NCBI GenBank assembly: GCA_012729495.1
Contig: JAAYCZ010000236.1
Coordinates: 1 to 32,298, forward strand
Reading direction: 5' to 3'
Length of the DNA: 32,298 bases
Origin: Syntrophomonadaceae bacterium
GTDB lineage: Bacteria; Bacillota; Syntrophomonadia; Syntrophomonadales; Syntrophomonadaceae
The notes beneath the pieces are model-generated. The model did not search any database, was not told the origin of the DNA, and saw only the letters and a program-made list of their open reading frames with translations. Below are positions 8,180-15,294 of this stretch, one piece after another (position 1 is the stretch's first letter; each line of letters opens with the position of its first letter). The position numbers and the translations under genes are program-made.

Positions 8180-8323
8180 TTGAAAAAACACATTACCACG
8201 ATCATCAATCCCAATCTGAAAAGGGATAAGGATGCAATCAACTGCCGGGAATGTGCCAGTTCCTGTCAGTCCGCATGCAAGACCTCCTGCACGGTAGGGA
8301 ATCAAAGCTGCAAAAACCAGTAG
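8180..8323 (+). CDS. scfA: SCIFF ranthipeptide precursor
   Basis: A 47-residue ribosomally made peptide with six cysteines: C22, C25, C29, C33, C37 and C44, all in the second half, in a CxxCxxxCxxxCxxxCx6C pattern. The core CQSACKTSCTVGNQSC is the hallmark of SCIFF (six cysteines in forty-five residues), a nearly universal clostridial RiPP precursor. The basic N-terminal part (KKHITTIINPNLKR) is the leader. Start TTG at 8180 has AAGGGGG nine bases ahead. In the Clostridium thermocellum homologue CteA, from memory, a thioether joins Cys32 to Thr37; the equivalent here would be C33 to T38, the same five-residue spacing. The gene is followed by a strong hairpin and then the dedicated radical SAM maturase. 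SCIFF-derived ranthipeptides have been tied to population-density responses in clostridia; the role here is unproven. Confidence 0.95.
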   Translation: MKKHITTIINPNLKRDKDAINCRECASSCQSACKTSCTVGNQSCKNQ

Positions 8324-8340
8324 CGCATAAAATCGTTTAC

Positions 8341-8370
8341 AATAGGGGCACAAGCCCCTATTTTTGTTTT
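8341..8370 (+). terminator. Intrinsic terminator between SCIFF and maturase genes
   Basis: Perfect 9-bp stem AATAGGGGC/GCCCCTATT with loop ACAA, followed by TTT-G-TTTTT. It lies 17 bases after the peptide stop and 49 bases before the maturase start. Partial read-through would give much more precursor than enzyme mRNA. Confidence 0.88.
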
Positions 8371-8418
8371 TAAAAAAACTTTATAGAGCTTATCATCGGG
8401 GGAAACGGGGAGAATTTC

Positions 8419-9798
8419 TTGCAATTATCTGGTTATGACTTTCAAGCCAACCTGCACTTGTTCAAATGGCAGCAACACAATATTTTACTAGATGTTAACA
8501 GCGGTGCCATCCATCTGCTGGACGATATGAGCCGCGCTTTTATATCCCGCCTGATGGAGTATGATGGTAACATGGACAGAGTCATTGAGGAGCTTAAAGA
8601 TACTTACCCGGCGGATGACCTTAATGATATTGCCGGGGAAATTATTGAGGCCTGGCAGGAAGGGGCGCTTTTTTCCAAAGAAGACCTGCCCCTGCTGGAC
8701 TTATCCGGTTTGCATATCAAAGCACTCTGTTTGAATGTAGCCCATGCCTGTAATATGAAATGCCGTTACTGCTTTGCCAGTCAGGGAGATTTTGGTATGG
8801 AGGCCGGGATTATGTCGCTGGAGACCGGTAAGCGGGCTCTGGATTACCTTATGGAACAAAGCGGTCCTATAAGCAATCTGGAAGTTGATTTTTTCGGCGG
8901 CGAACCACTGCTGGCAGCAGATATGCTAAAACACCTGGTTGCCTATGGCCGCGAACTGGAAAGAACATGGAACAAACATATTAATTTCACTTTGACCACT
9001 AATGCCCTCTTAATCACAGATGAAATCATTGATTTTGTGCAGGCAGAAAATATTAGTGTCATTCTTAGTCTGGACGGCCGGCCGCAAATCAATGATCGTC
9101 ACCGGATCTTGAACAACGGTGCAGGTACATATGATCTTATCCTGCCCAGGATTAAAAAAATGGTTGACAGCAAGCCTAAAAGCTATTACATTCGCGGCAC
9201 CTTCACCAAAAAGAACCTCGATTTCAGTGAGGATCTGCGCCATATAGCCGAGCTGGGCTTTGATTCGATTTCGCTGGAACCGGCAGTCGGAGAAGACAAC
9301 GGCTATAGTATCCAGGAAGAAGACCTGGGACAAGTTCTGGCTGAATATGAACGCTTGACCGACCTTCTTTATGAATATAAGCGTGCGGGACGGAAAATCG
9401 ATTTTTTCCATTATAATCTGGATATGCAAAAGGGACCTTGCCTGGCCAAACGCTTGTCAGGCTGCGGCGCGGGAATGGAATACTTGGTGGTAACGCCTAA
9501 TGGCGATATTTATCCATGTCATCAGTTTGTAGGTGAAAAAGAATTCTTACTGGGCAATATTTTTAACGGACAGCTCAATGAACAGTTGCGCAGTGATTTT
9601 GCCGGTAACCATTTGCAGAACAAGAGTGAATGCAGAAAATGCTGGGCCAGATATTTCTGTGGCGGCGGCTGCCATGCCAATGCCTACCATACCAACGGTG
9701 ACATTAGAAAACCCAGCCAGGTGAGCTGCATCATGCACCGCAAAAGAATCGAAGGTGCCATATTTCTGGAAACCATGGAAAGATTAACTTGCATATAA
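8419..9798 (+). CDS. scfB: SCIFF radical SAM/SPASM maturase
   Basis: Radical SAM enzyme that installs Cys-to-Thr thioether bonds in the SCIFF precursor, in the cytoplasm. 459 residues from TTG at 8419, with GGGGAG six bases ahead. Residues 1-90 form a PqqD-like leader-recognition region. The radical SAM [4Fe-4S] motif CNMKCRYC is C111, C115, C118, with FFGGEPLL downstream. The C-terminal SPASM region has C349, C367, C405, C408, C414, C418 and C437, enough for two auxiliary clusters, including GCGAGMEYLVVTPNGDIYPC and CxxCWARYFCGGGC. Length and motif order match CteB of C. thermocellum. It follows its substrate gene at 8180 across a terminator. The secDF/yajC genes often found beside this pair in clostridia are not seen; an M23 peptidase gene follows instead. 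Confidence 0.95.
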   Translation: MQLSGYDFQANLHLFKWQQHNILLDVNSGAIHLLDDMSRAFISRLMEYDGNMDRVIEELKDTYPADDLNDIAGEIIEAWQEGALFSKEDLPLLDLSGLHIKALCLNVAHACNMKCRYCFASQGDFGMEAGIMSLETGKRALDYLMEQSGPISNLEVDFFGGEPLLAADMLKHLVAYGRELERTWNKHINFTLTTNALLITDEIIDFVQAENISVILSLDGRPQINDRHRILNNGAGTYDLILPRIKKMVDSKPKSYYIRGTFTKKNLDFSEDLRHIAELGFDSISLEPAVGEDNGYSIQEEDLGQVLAEYERLTDLLYEYKRAGRKIDFFHYNLDMQKGPCLAKRLSGCGAGMEYLVVTPNGDIYPCHQFVGEKEFLLGNIFNGQLNEQLRSDFAGNHLQNKSECRKCWARYFCGGGCHANAYHTNGDIRKPSQVSCIMHRKRIEGAIFLETMERLTCI

Positions 9799-9886
9799 TA
9801 AATTAAGAATTTAAGCAGGAAGATTGGTATTTGTTGTAGAAATAGGAGTTGAGTCTAAAAATTTTATTAATTAATGGAGATTAAAT

Positions 9887-11221
9887 ATGCAAAATATTTC
9901 AAGAAATCAAAAATTGCTGGCAGCGGGTGTTGCGGTACTGTCAGTGATGTTAATGTGTGTCTGGTTTTTAGGGGTTAAAACTCCTGCGTATGCAGTTTTA
10001 ATTAATGGCAAGCAGCAATTTATTGTTAAAGACCGTAAACAGGTTGAACTGGCCATAGAACAAATCGGCAAACAGCTTGTCAAGGACAACAAAAAGGTTG
10101 CGCTCAGCAGCAAGATTGAATTTAAGCGGATTTTTGCCGAGAAGAATGTTCTTCTGGCGCAGGAAAAAATCGCTCCGGAATTAAAAAAAGGCCTGCAGTT
10201 TCAGACCAATGGCGCGGTAATTATGGTAGATGGCAAAAAAGTTGTCTGCATGCAGGACAAGGCATCGGCGCAATCGTTGCTGGTGAAATTAAAATCCGCC
10301 AACAGCTGGATTGGGGATCATGAAAAACTTATTTCATCAGCTTTTGCAGAACAGGTTACTGTTAAGGAAAGCAAGGTTTATGCGGGCGAAGTATTGACGC
10401 CCAAGGAAGCCTGGAATTTGATTACCACTGGTACCGCCAGTCCGGAAAAATATACGATCAAGCCAGGAGACAGTCTTTGGAGTATAGCCCGGGCCAATGA
10501 TATGTACGTGGATGATATTTTGAAGGCCAATAATCTTAAAGAGGAAGACATATTGGATCTCGGTCAGGAAATTATTCTGGTCAAGAGCAAGCCTTACATA
10601 AATGTAGTTGCCAAAGTAGAAGGAACGGCAACCGAAATCATTCCCTATGAAACCAAAGTCATCACCGACAATAGCGCCAACGGCGTTAAAGTAAAAAGTG
10701 CCGGTGCCAATGGCAAAAAAGAGGTTGCCTATGTAGTCGAAAAGATAAACGGCAATGTGGGGAAAAAAGAAGTTATATCTGAAAAGATTATTGAGAAACC
10801 TAAGGACAGGGTCATGGTTAAAGGGGCGCGCGTAATACAAGTGGCATCCCGTTCCGGCAACAGTACAGGCACCCTGGCCTGGCCGGTAACAGGATATATA
10901 TCGCAGTATTCCAGGAGCGGTCATATTGCTATTGATATTGCCGGTGCTTCAGGGTCCCCCGTTCAGGCAGCCGATGGAGGTACGGTAACTTTCGCCGGTT
11001 GGGATGGGAACTATGGCAAGTGCGTAGTCATCAATCACGGCAACGGCCTAGTAACCCGCTATGCACACTGTTCCAGCCTGTCGGTTTCAGTAGGAGATTC
11101 AGTTTCCCGCGGCCAGACCATCGGTACGCGGGGCTCAACTGGAAGAAGCAGCGGACCGCATTTGCATTTTGAGGTTATGTCCGGCGGCAGCCGTGTAAAC
11201 CCTTTGAATTATTTGCGTTAA
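9887..11221 (+). CDS. Membrane-anchored LysM-G5-M23 peptidoglycan endopeptidase
   Basis: Extracytoplasmic zinc peptidase that cuts peptide cross-links of peptidoglycan. 444 residues. An uncleaved signal or membrane anchor spans about 11-29, followed by a ~150-residue region of unknown fold. LysM is at 188-233 (YTIKPGDSLWSIARAND), G5 at about 237-315, and the M23 (LytM-like) domain at 343-440. Zinc ligands H346 and D350 (GHIAID) and H427 (PHLHFE) are present, with H394 (RYAH) and H425 as catalytic histidines, so the enzyme should be active. ATG at 9887 has GGAGA six bases ahead. It lies 88 bp behind the SCIFF maturase and ends at its own terminator, so a link with SCIFF is possible but not shown. 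Similar LysM-G5-M23 proteins act in growth or sporulation of clostridia; which applies here is open. Confidence 0.9.
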   Translation: MQNISRNQKLLAAGVAVLSVMLMCVWFLGVKTPAYAVLINGKQQFIVKDRKQVELAIEQIGKQLVKDNKKVALSSKIEFKRIFAEKNVLLAQEKIAPELKKGLQFQTNGAVIMVDGKKVVCMQDKASAQSLLVKLKSANSWIGDHEKLISSAFAEQVTVKESKVYAGEVLTPKEAWNLITTGTASPEKYTIKPGDSLWSIARANDMYVDDILKANNLKEEDILDLGQEIILVKSKPYINVVAKVEGTATEIIPYETKVITDNSANGVKVKSAGANGKKEVAYVVEKINGNVGKKEVISEKIIEKPKDRVMVKGARVIQVASRSGNSTGTLAWPVTGYISQYSRSGHIAIDIAGASGSPVQAADGGTVTFAGWDGNYGKCVVINHGNGLVTRYAHCSSLSVSVGDSVSRGQTIGTRGSTGRSSGPHLHFEVMSGGSRVNPLNYLR

Positions 11222-11230
11222 TATCTTCCT

Positions 11231-11266
11231 ATAACCCTGGCCTTGGGGGTCAGGGTTATTTTTTTA
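11231..11266 (+). terminator. Intrinsic terminator after M23 peptidase gene
   Basis: 12-bp stem ATAACCCTGGCC/GGTCAGGGTTAT (one G-T pair), loop TTGGG, followed by seven T residues. Confidence 0.9.
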
Positions 11267-11291
11267 ATTCATCCCGAAAGGAGCAATTCAA

Positions 11292-12197
11292 GTGTATGAT
11301 GTAATTATTCTGGGAGGCGGACCTGCCGGACTGACGGTTGGTCTTTATACCGGCCGGGCCAAATTGAAAACACTGTTACTGGAGGCCAGCCATATAGGCG
11401 GCAATGCTGCCTGGATTGATCAACTGGAAAATTATCCGGGATTTCCTTTCGGTATTTCCGGTACAGAATTAATGGACAACTTCCATAAACAAGCAGAGCG
11501 TTTCGGTGTAGAAACCCGAATGGAGGAAGTTATCCGGCTGGAATCCCTGCCGGAAGGGAAAAAGGTCACTACCACTGAGGGCGAATACCGGGCCCGGGCA
11601 GTTGTTATAGCGTTGGGTGCCAAACGAAGAGAGTTGGGGGTGCCTGGAGAACTGGAGTTCAAGGGCAGCGGTGTTTCCTATTGCGCCACCTGTGATGCCG
11701 CTTTTTTTGAAGGATATCCGGTAGCGGTTGTGGGGGGCGGAGATTCCGCTGTTAATGAAGCTCTGTTTCTTTCCGGCATTACTTCCAAAGTGTATCTGAT
11801 TCATCGCCGCGAGGGATTCCGGGCCAATCAGACCTCGGTCGACAAGATGCTGGCCAATGACAAAATCGAATTAAAAACCAACAAAATTGTGATTCGGATT
11901 GAAGGGGAAGGCCTGATGCAGAGGGTCATACTCCAGGACGTCAACACCAAGGAAGAAGAAGTCCTGCCGGTGGAAGGCTTGTTTGTCAGTATTGGTCTGG
12001 TGGCAGCGGCCGAATTTCTGGAAGGAGTAGTTGCTACCGAGGATGGATATGTCATCACTGACGAAGAGGGTCGAACTTCGGTGGAGGGAATATTTGCGGC
12101 GGGCGATATTCGGGTCAAAAGAACCCGTCAGGTTGCTACGGCCGTTGGCGATGGTTCACAGGTGGGGATGATCGTCAGCTCTTATCTCAAGGAATAG
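11292..12197 (+). CDS. trxB: Thioredoxin reductase (NADPH type)
   Basis: Flavoprotein that passes electrons from NADPH through FAD and a cysteine pair to thioredoxin in the cytoplasm. 301 residues, slightly shorter than the usual ~310-320. The FAD loop GGGPAG is at 8-13, the redox-active CATC at 131-134, the nucleotide loop GGGDSA at 148-153, HRREGFR (171-177) marking NADPH preference, and the C-terminal FAD motif GIFAAGD near 264-271. The intact HRRxxxR motif argues against the ferredoxin-dependent flavin thioredoxin reductases of some clostridia. GTG at 11292 has AAAGGAGC nine bases ahead. It is preceded by a terminator, so it has its own promoter; no thioredoxin gene is in view. Confidence 0.9.
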   Translation: MYDVIILGGGPAGLTVGLYTGRAKLKTLLLEASHIGGNAAWIDQLENYPGFPFGISGTELMDNFHKQAERFGVETRMEEVIRLESLPEGKKVTTTEGEYRARAVVIALGAKRRELGVPGELEFKGSGVSYCATCDAAFFEGYPVAVVGGGDSAVNEALFLSGITSKVYLIHRREGFRANQTSVDKMLANDKIELKTNKIVIRIEGEGLMQRVILQDVNTKEEEVLPVEGLFVSIGLVAAAEFLEGVVATEDGYVITDEEGRTSVEGIFAAGDIRVKRTRQVATAVGDGSQVGMIVSSYLKE

Positions 12198-12230
12198 CGG
12201 ATATACCAGTATTTGCTTGCCCCTCGGAGT

Positions 12231-12260
12231 CTCTGCCCATAGTATAATCAATGGGTAGAG
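12231..12260. promoter_or_regulatory. Inverted repeat around a TATAAT box
   Basis: CTCTGCCCAT (12231-12240) and ATGGGTAGAG (12251-12260) form a 10-bp inverted repeat with one G-T mismatch and enclose TATAAT at 12243-12248. The -35 candidate TTGCCC is 20 bp away, too far for a strong promoter, so a regulated promoter with an operator over the -10 box is plausible. It lies 14 bp before the peptidase gene. Confidence 0.45.
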
Positions 12261-12273
12261 AGGAGGGGTATAT

Positions 12274-13128
12274 ATGTTGGAGAGCAGATCTCACAGCAGC
12301 ACGCTGATCGTGCTTTTAATCATACTATCTGTTATCCTGGGTTGCTATCTGTTTAGAAGCGATATTAAGCTCGGACATATCTGGCAAAAAATATCCCGCT
12401 TTGCGGTGGGACAGGAGATCAGATTCAATACGGCTCAGTTCCAGGAAATACAGACCGAGCACTTTAAAATTAAATACACGAATACAGATGACGATTATGT
12501 AAAAATGATAGCTGACAGTGCGGAACTGGCTTACAGTCAGGTAAGCAACAAAATGAATACGGACGGAAAGAAAAAAACAACCATGGTTGTCTATCCGGAC
12601 AGCCGGAGTCTGGCTCAATGTTTTGGCTGGGACAAAAATGAGAAAGCCCTGGGCGTTTACTGGGCAGGTACGATTCGCATTCTGTCACCGCACGAATGGC
12701 TGAAACAAGCATATAATGAAGAAGAATTCCAAACCGATGGTCCGCTGGTGCATGAGTATGTTCATTTAATAGTTGACGATATGACCGGGGGGAATTATAA
12801 TCGCTGGTGGACGGAAGGTGTTGCCCAGTATATAGAAAAGCAAATTACCGGCTTTGAGTTCGAGGATCCCCAGGACATTAGCGCCGGGCAGCTATATACT
12901 TTCCGGGAGTTGGACAAAAATTTTGATGAGCTGGATCAGCAGATATCTTATTGGGAGTCCCGCCAGGCAGTAGAATTCATTGCCAGTCAATACGGCGAAG
13001 AGAAAATATATACGGTAATGGATCATCTGGCGCAGGGTGATACGCTGAATCAGGCGATTGAAAAGGCAACCGGTACTGATTTTAACAATTTCGCATATCA
13101 ATGTTATCAATATATGGAAAAGCATTAG
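12274..13128 (+). CDS. Membrane-anchored gluzincin, peptidase MA-like
   Basis: Predicted zinc metallopeptidase facing outside the cell. 284 residues; a single N-terminal membrane segment (about 10-26) anchors it. The catalytic HExxH is H160-EYV-H164, with glutamate E181 (WWTEGVAQYIE) seventeen residues later as third zinc ligand: the gluzincin layout of the peptidase MA family (PF13485). The C-terminal part has ISYWESRQAVEFIASQYG and TLNQAIEKATGTDFNNF, also typical. AGGAGG lies seven bases before ATG at 12274. The stop codon is 13 bp from the murA start, so the two are probably cotranscribed, but the substrate is unknown and a role in wall metabolism is only suggested by this neighbour. Confidence 0.82.
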   Translation: MLESRSHSSTLIVLLIILSVILGCYLFRSDIKLGHIWQKISRFAVGQEIRFNTAQFQEIQTEHFKIKYTNTDDDYVKMIADSAELAYSQVSNKMNTDGKKKTTMVVYPDSRSLAQCFGWDKNEKALGVYWAGTIRILSPHEWLKQAYNEEEFQTDGPLVHEYVHLIVDDMTGGNYNRWWTEGVAQYIEKQITGFEFEDPQDISAGQLYTFRELDKNFDELDQQISYWESRQAVEFIASQYGEEKIYTVMDHLAQGDTLNQAIEKATGTDFNNFAYQCYQYMEKH

Positions 13129-13141
13129 AGAGGTGTGCTTC

Positions 13142-14392
13142 TTGAAGAATAAAATGGTTATTGTGGGAGGACAACCATTATACGGCAGCGTGCGTATCAG
13201 CGGGGCCAAAAATGCCGGACTCGTTCTGATTGCAGCCAGTATTATGGCGGAAGGCGAAACTATACTTGACAACGTTCCCAGAATTTGCGATGTCGAGGTT
13301 ATGATAGAGATTTTAAATTCAATGGGTGTAAAGAGTGGCTGGAATGAAGACGGCAGTCTGTCGATCCGCCCTCCGGCCGGCGATATGGGAATAAAAACCC
13401 CCGATGAGATGGCCAAAAAACTGCGTGCATCCAATCTGTTTCTGGGAGCTCTGCTGGGCAGACAGGGAGAAGCCGCAGTATCAATGCCGGGCGGCTGTGA
13501 TATCGGTTCCCGGCCGATGGATTTGCATCTTAAAGGGGCACAGGCTTTAGGGGCTGAGGTTGAAATCGAGCACGGCTATATTTATGCTCGTACCAAAGCA
13601 CCTGCCGGATCCAGAGTATATCTGGATTTTCCCAGTGTAGGAGCGACCGAAAATATCATGATGATGGCCAGCAAGACCCCCGGCCAGACCATTATCGAAA
13701 ATGCGGCCAAGGAACCGGAAATCGTTGATCTGGCCAATTTTTTAAATTCCATGGGTGGCAAGGTAAGAGGTGCCGGTACGGATATCATCAAGATTGAAGG
13801 GGTGCCGGTGCTAAAGGCGGTGCATTACGGAATCATCCCTGATCGCATCGAAGCCGGTACGTATATGATCGCTGCCGCCATCACCGGAGGAGAGATTCAG
13901 GTGGAAAATATTATTCCCACCCATCTTCATCCCATTATCGCCAAACTGCAGGAAACTGGAGCAATTATCAGTGAAACCGAGCAGGGTCTGCTGGTCAAGG
14001 CCGGAGAACGCATTTTACCGGCGGATATAAAGACCATGCCTTATCCGGGATTTCCCACCGATATGCAGTCGCAGATGATTGCGCTGCTGTCATTGGCGGA
14101 AGGCACCAGCGTGGTGGTAGAAAACGTATTTGAAAACCGTTTCCAGATCATCGATGAATTCATCCGCATGGGCGCCAAAATCAAACTCGAAGGCCGTTCC
14201 GCTATCGTGGAAGGCACACCCCATTTATTCGGGGCGCGGGTCAAAGCCACCGACCTCAGGGCAGGCGCAGCCCTGGTGCTGAGTGCGCTGGCCGCATCCG
14301 GGACAACCATCATCGATGATGCCATCCATATTTTCAGAGGTTATGAAAGTATCGAAGAAAAACTCAGATCACTGGGAGCCATTATCAAATAA
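13142..14392 (+). CDS. murA: UDP-N-acetylglucosamine 1-carboxyvinyltransferase MurA
   Basis: Cytoplasmic enzyme of the first committed step of peptidoglycan synthesis: transfers enolpyruvate from PEP to UDP-GlcNAc. The frame runs back into the preceding gene, but TTG at 13142 follows GAGAGGTG by six bases and gives 416 residues, the normal MurA length. K23 and N24 (SGAKNAG) are the substrate-binding pair; C119 in MPGGCDIGSRPMDLHLKGA is the residue alkylated by fosfomycin, so the enzyme should be fosfomycin-sensitive rather than a Cys-to-Asp natural variant. GFPTDMQSQ later in the chain contains the conserved aspartate. Firmicutes often have two MurA copies; sequence alone does not tell which this is. 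A hairpin follows the gene. Confidence 0.95.
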   Translation: MKNKMVIVGGQPLYGSVRISGAKNAGLVLIAASIMAEGETILDNVPRICDVEVMIEILNSMGVKSGWNEDGSLSIRPPAGDMGIKTPDEMAKKLRASNLFLGALLGRQGEAAVSMPGGCDIGSRPMDLHLKGAQALGAEVEIEHGYIYARTKAPAGSRVYLDFPSVGATENIMMMASKTPGQTIIENAAKEPEIVDLANFLNSMGGKVRGAGTDIIKIEGVPVLKAVHYGIIPDRIEAGTYMIAAAITGGEIQVENIIPTHLHPIIAKLQETGAIISETEQGLLVKAGERILPADIKTMPYPGFPTDMQSQMIALLSLAEGTSVVVENVFENRFQIIDEFIRMGAKIKLEGRSAIVEGTPHLFGARVKATDLRAGAALVLSALAASGTTIIDDAIHIFRGYESIEEKLRSLGAIIK

Positions 14393-14424
14393 GATAGAGC
14401 ACATAAATAAAAAGAAATAAGTAA

Positions 14425-14463
14425 AGCCGGGAAGATAGTTCTATCATCCCGGCTGATGTTTTC
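14425..14463 (+). terminator. Probable terminator after murA
   Basis: Stem of 14 bp with one mismatch (AGCCGGGAAGATAG against CTATCATCCCGGCT) around a very short TT loop, followed by an imperfect T-tract (GATGTTTTC). The remaining ~230 bases to rlmH show only AT-rich sequence and no gene. Confidence 0.7.
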
Positions 14464-14694
14464 TGCTTGACCCTATAATTACAAAGATTGCTGCCAGGAA
14501 ATTTTTAAGCGTAAGTTTCCCTCCATATAGAAATTATGGTATTAGATAATGAATTTGCTATTTATACGCGATGACCTCTATGTAAATAGTGGCAATGGGT
14601 AATGGGGATCGTACTATGATCTGGTATACTTGATTTTTTATGCTACAATAATTCGTAATAATGAATGCGCAAGCCGGATAACGGAGGAGATAAA

Positions 14695-15174
14695 TTGAAA
14701 TACCGCATCATCTCAGTGGGCAAAATCCGGGAGAAATTTTATAGTGAAGGAATCAGGGAGTATCTGAAAAGACTTGGTCCCTACGGCAGTTTCGAACTGG
14801 TAGACGGTCTGGAGGAGAAAGTTTCGCCGCATCCAGGGGAAAAAGAGATTAACCGGGTGCTGGACAAGGAAGGGGAGCGGATTCTTAATCTGCTGGGGGA
14901 AAATGAGCTTTTGATTACTCTTGACCTGCAGGGACAAATGCTCAGTTCAGAACATCTGGCCGACCGGTTGCAGGCTTGGAATCAAAGTGGCCGCCCCCGG
15001 ATCAATTTTGTTATCGGTGCATCCCACGGTCTGTCCCCGGCAGTAAAACAGCGTGCCGACCAGAGCATTTCTTTTTCCAAGATGACTTTTCCCCATCAAA
15101 TGGCGGTATTAATGCTTACGGAACAAATCTACCGGGGCTTTAAAATTCTTAAGGGAGAACCGTATCATAAATAG
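14695..15174 (+). CDS. rlmH: 23S rRNA (pseudouridine1915-N3)-methyltransferase RlmH
   Basis: SPOUT-class methyltransferase that modifies pseudouridine 1915 in helix 69 of 23S rRNA on the assembled ribosome. 159 residues from TTG at 14695, with GGAGG seven bases ahead; this equals the usual RlmH length, whereas the ATG at 14665 would add a non-conserved tail and lies upstream of the ribosome-binding site. The SAM-binding trefoil knot is in the second half: FVIGASHGLSP and the SFSKMTFPHQMAVLMLTEQIYRG signature region (conserved PH at the knot), ending in the family's typical YHK. RlmH (orfX) is the integration site of SCCmec in staphylococci; no insertion is seen at its 3' end here. A strong bidirectional terminator follows. 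Confidence 0.95.
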   Translation: MKYRIISVGKIREKFYSEGIREYLKRLGPYGSFELVDGLEEKVSPHPGEKEINRVLDKEGERILNLLGENELLITLDLQGQMLSSEHLADRLQAWNQSGRPRINFVIGASHGLSPAVKQRADQSISFSKMTFPHQMAVLMLTEQIYRGFKILKGEPYHK

Positions 15175-15229
15175 CAAACATAAACTTGCCGATAAAACTA
15201 TTTACTGCCATTATACTAGTTCATATTAA

Positions 15230-15262
15230 AAGTAAACCCCCGGTTGCCCCGGGGGTTTACTT
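15230..15262. terminator. Bidirectional intrinsic terminator
   Basis: Perfect 14-bp stem AAGTAAACCCCCGG/CCGGGGGTTTACTT with loop TTGCC between the convergent rlmH and acyl-CoA dehydrogenase genes; A-rich on the left and T-rich on the right. Confidence 0.88.
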
Positions 15263-15294
15263 ATTAACAAAAAACCAATTACTAAGCAGTTATT

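Noticed and set aside
13058-13141. N-terminal extension of MurA back into the peptidase gene
   Set aside because: Overlaps the upstream coding region; the TTG at 13142 has the ribosome-binding site and gives normal MurA length.
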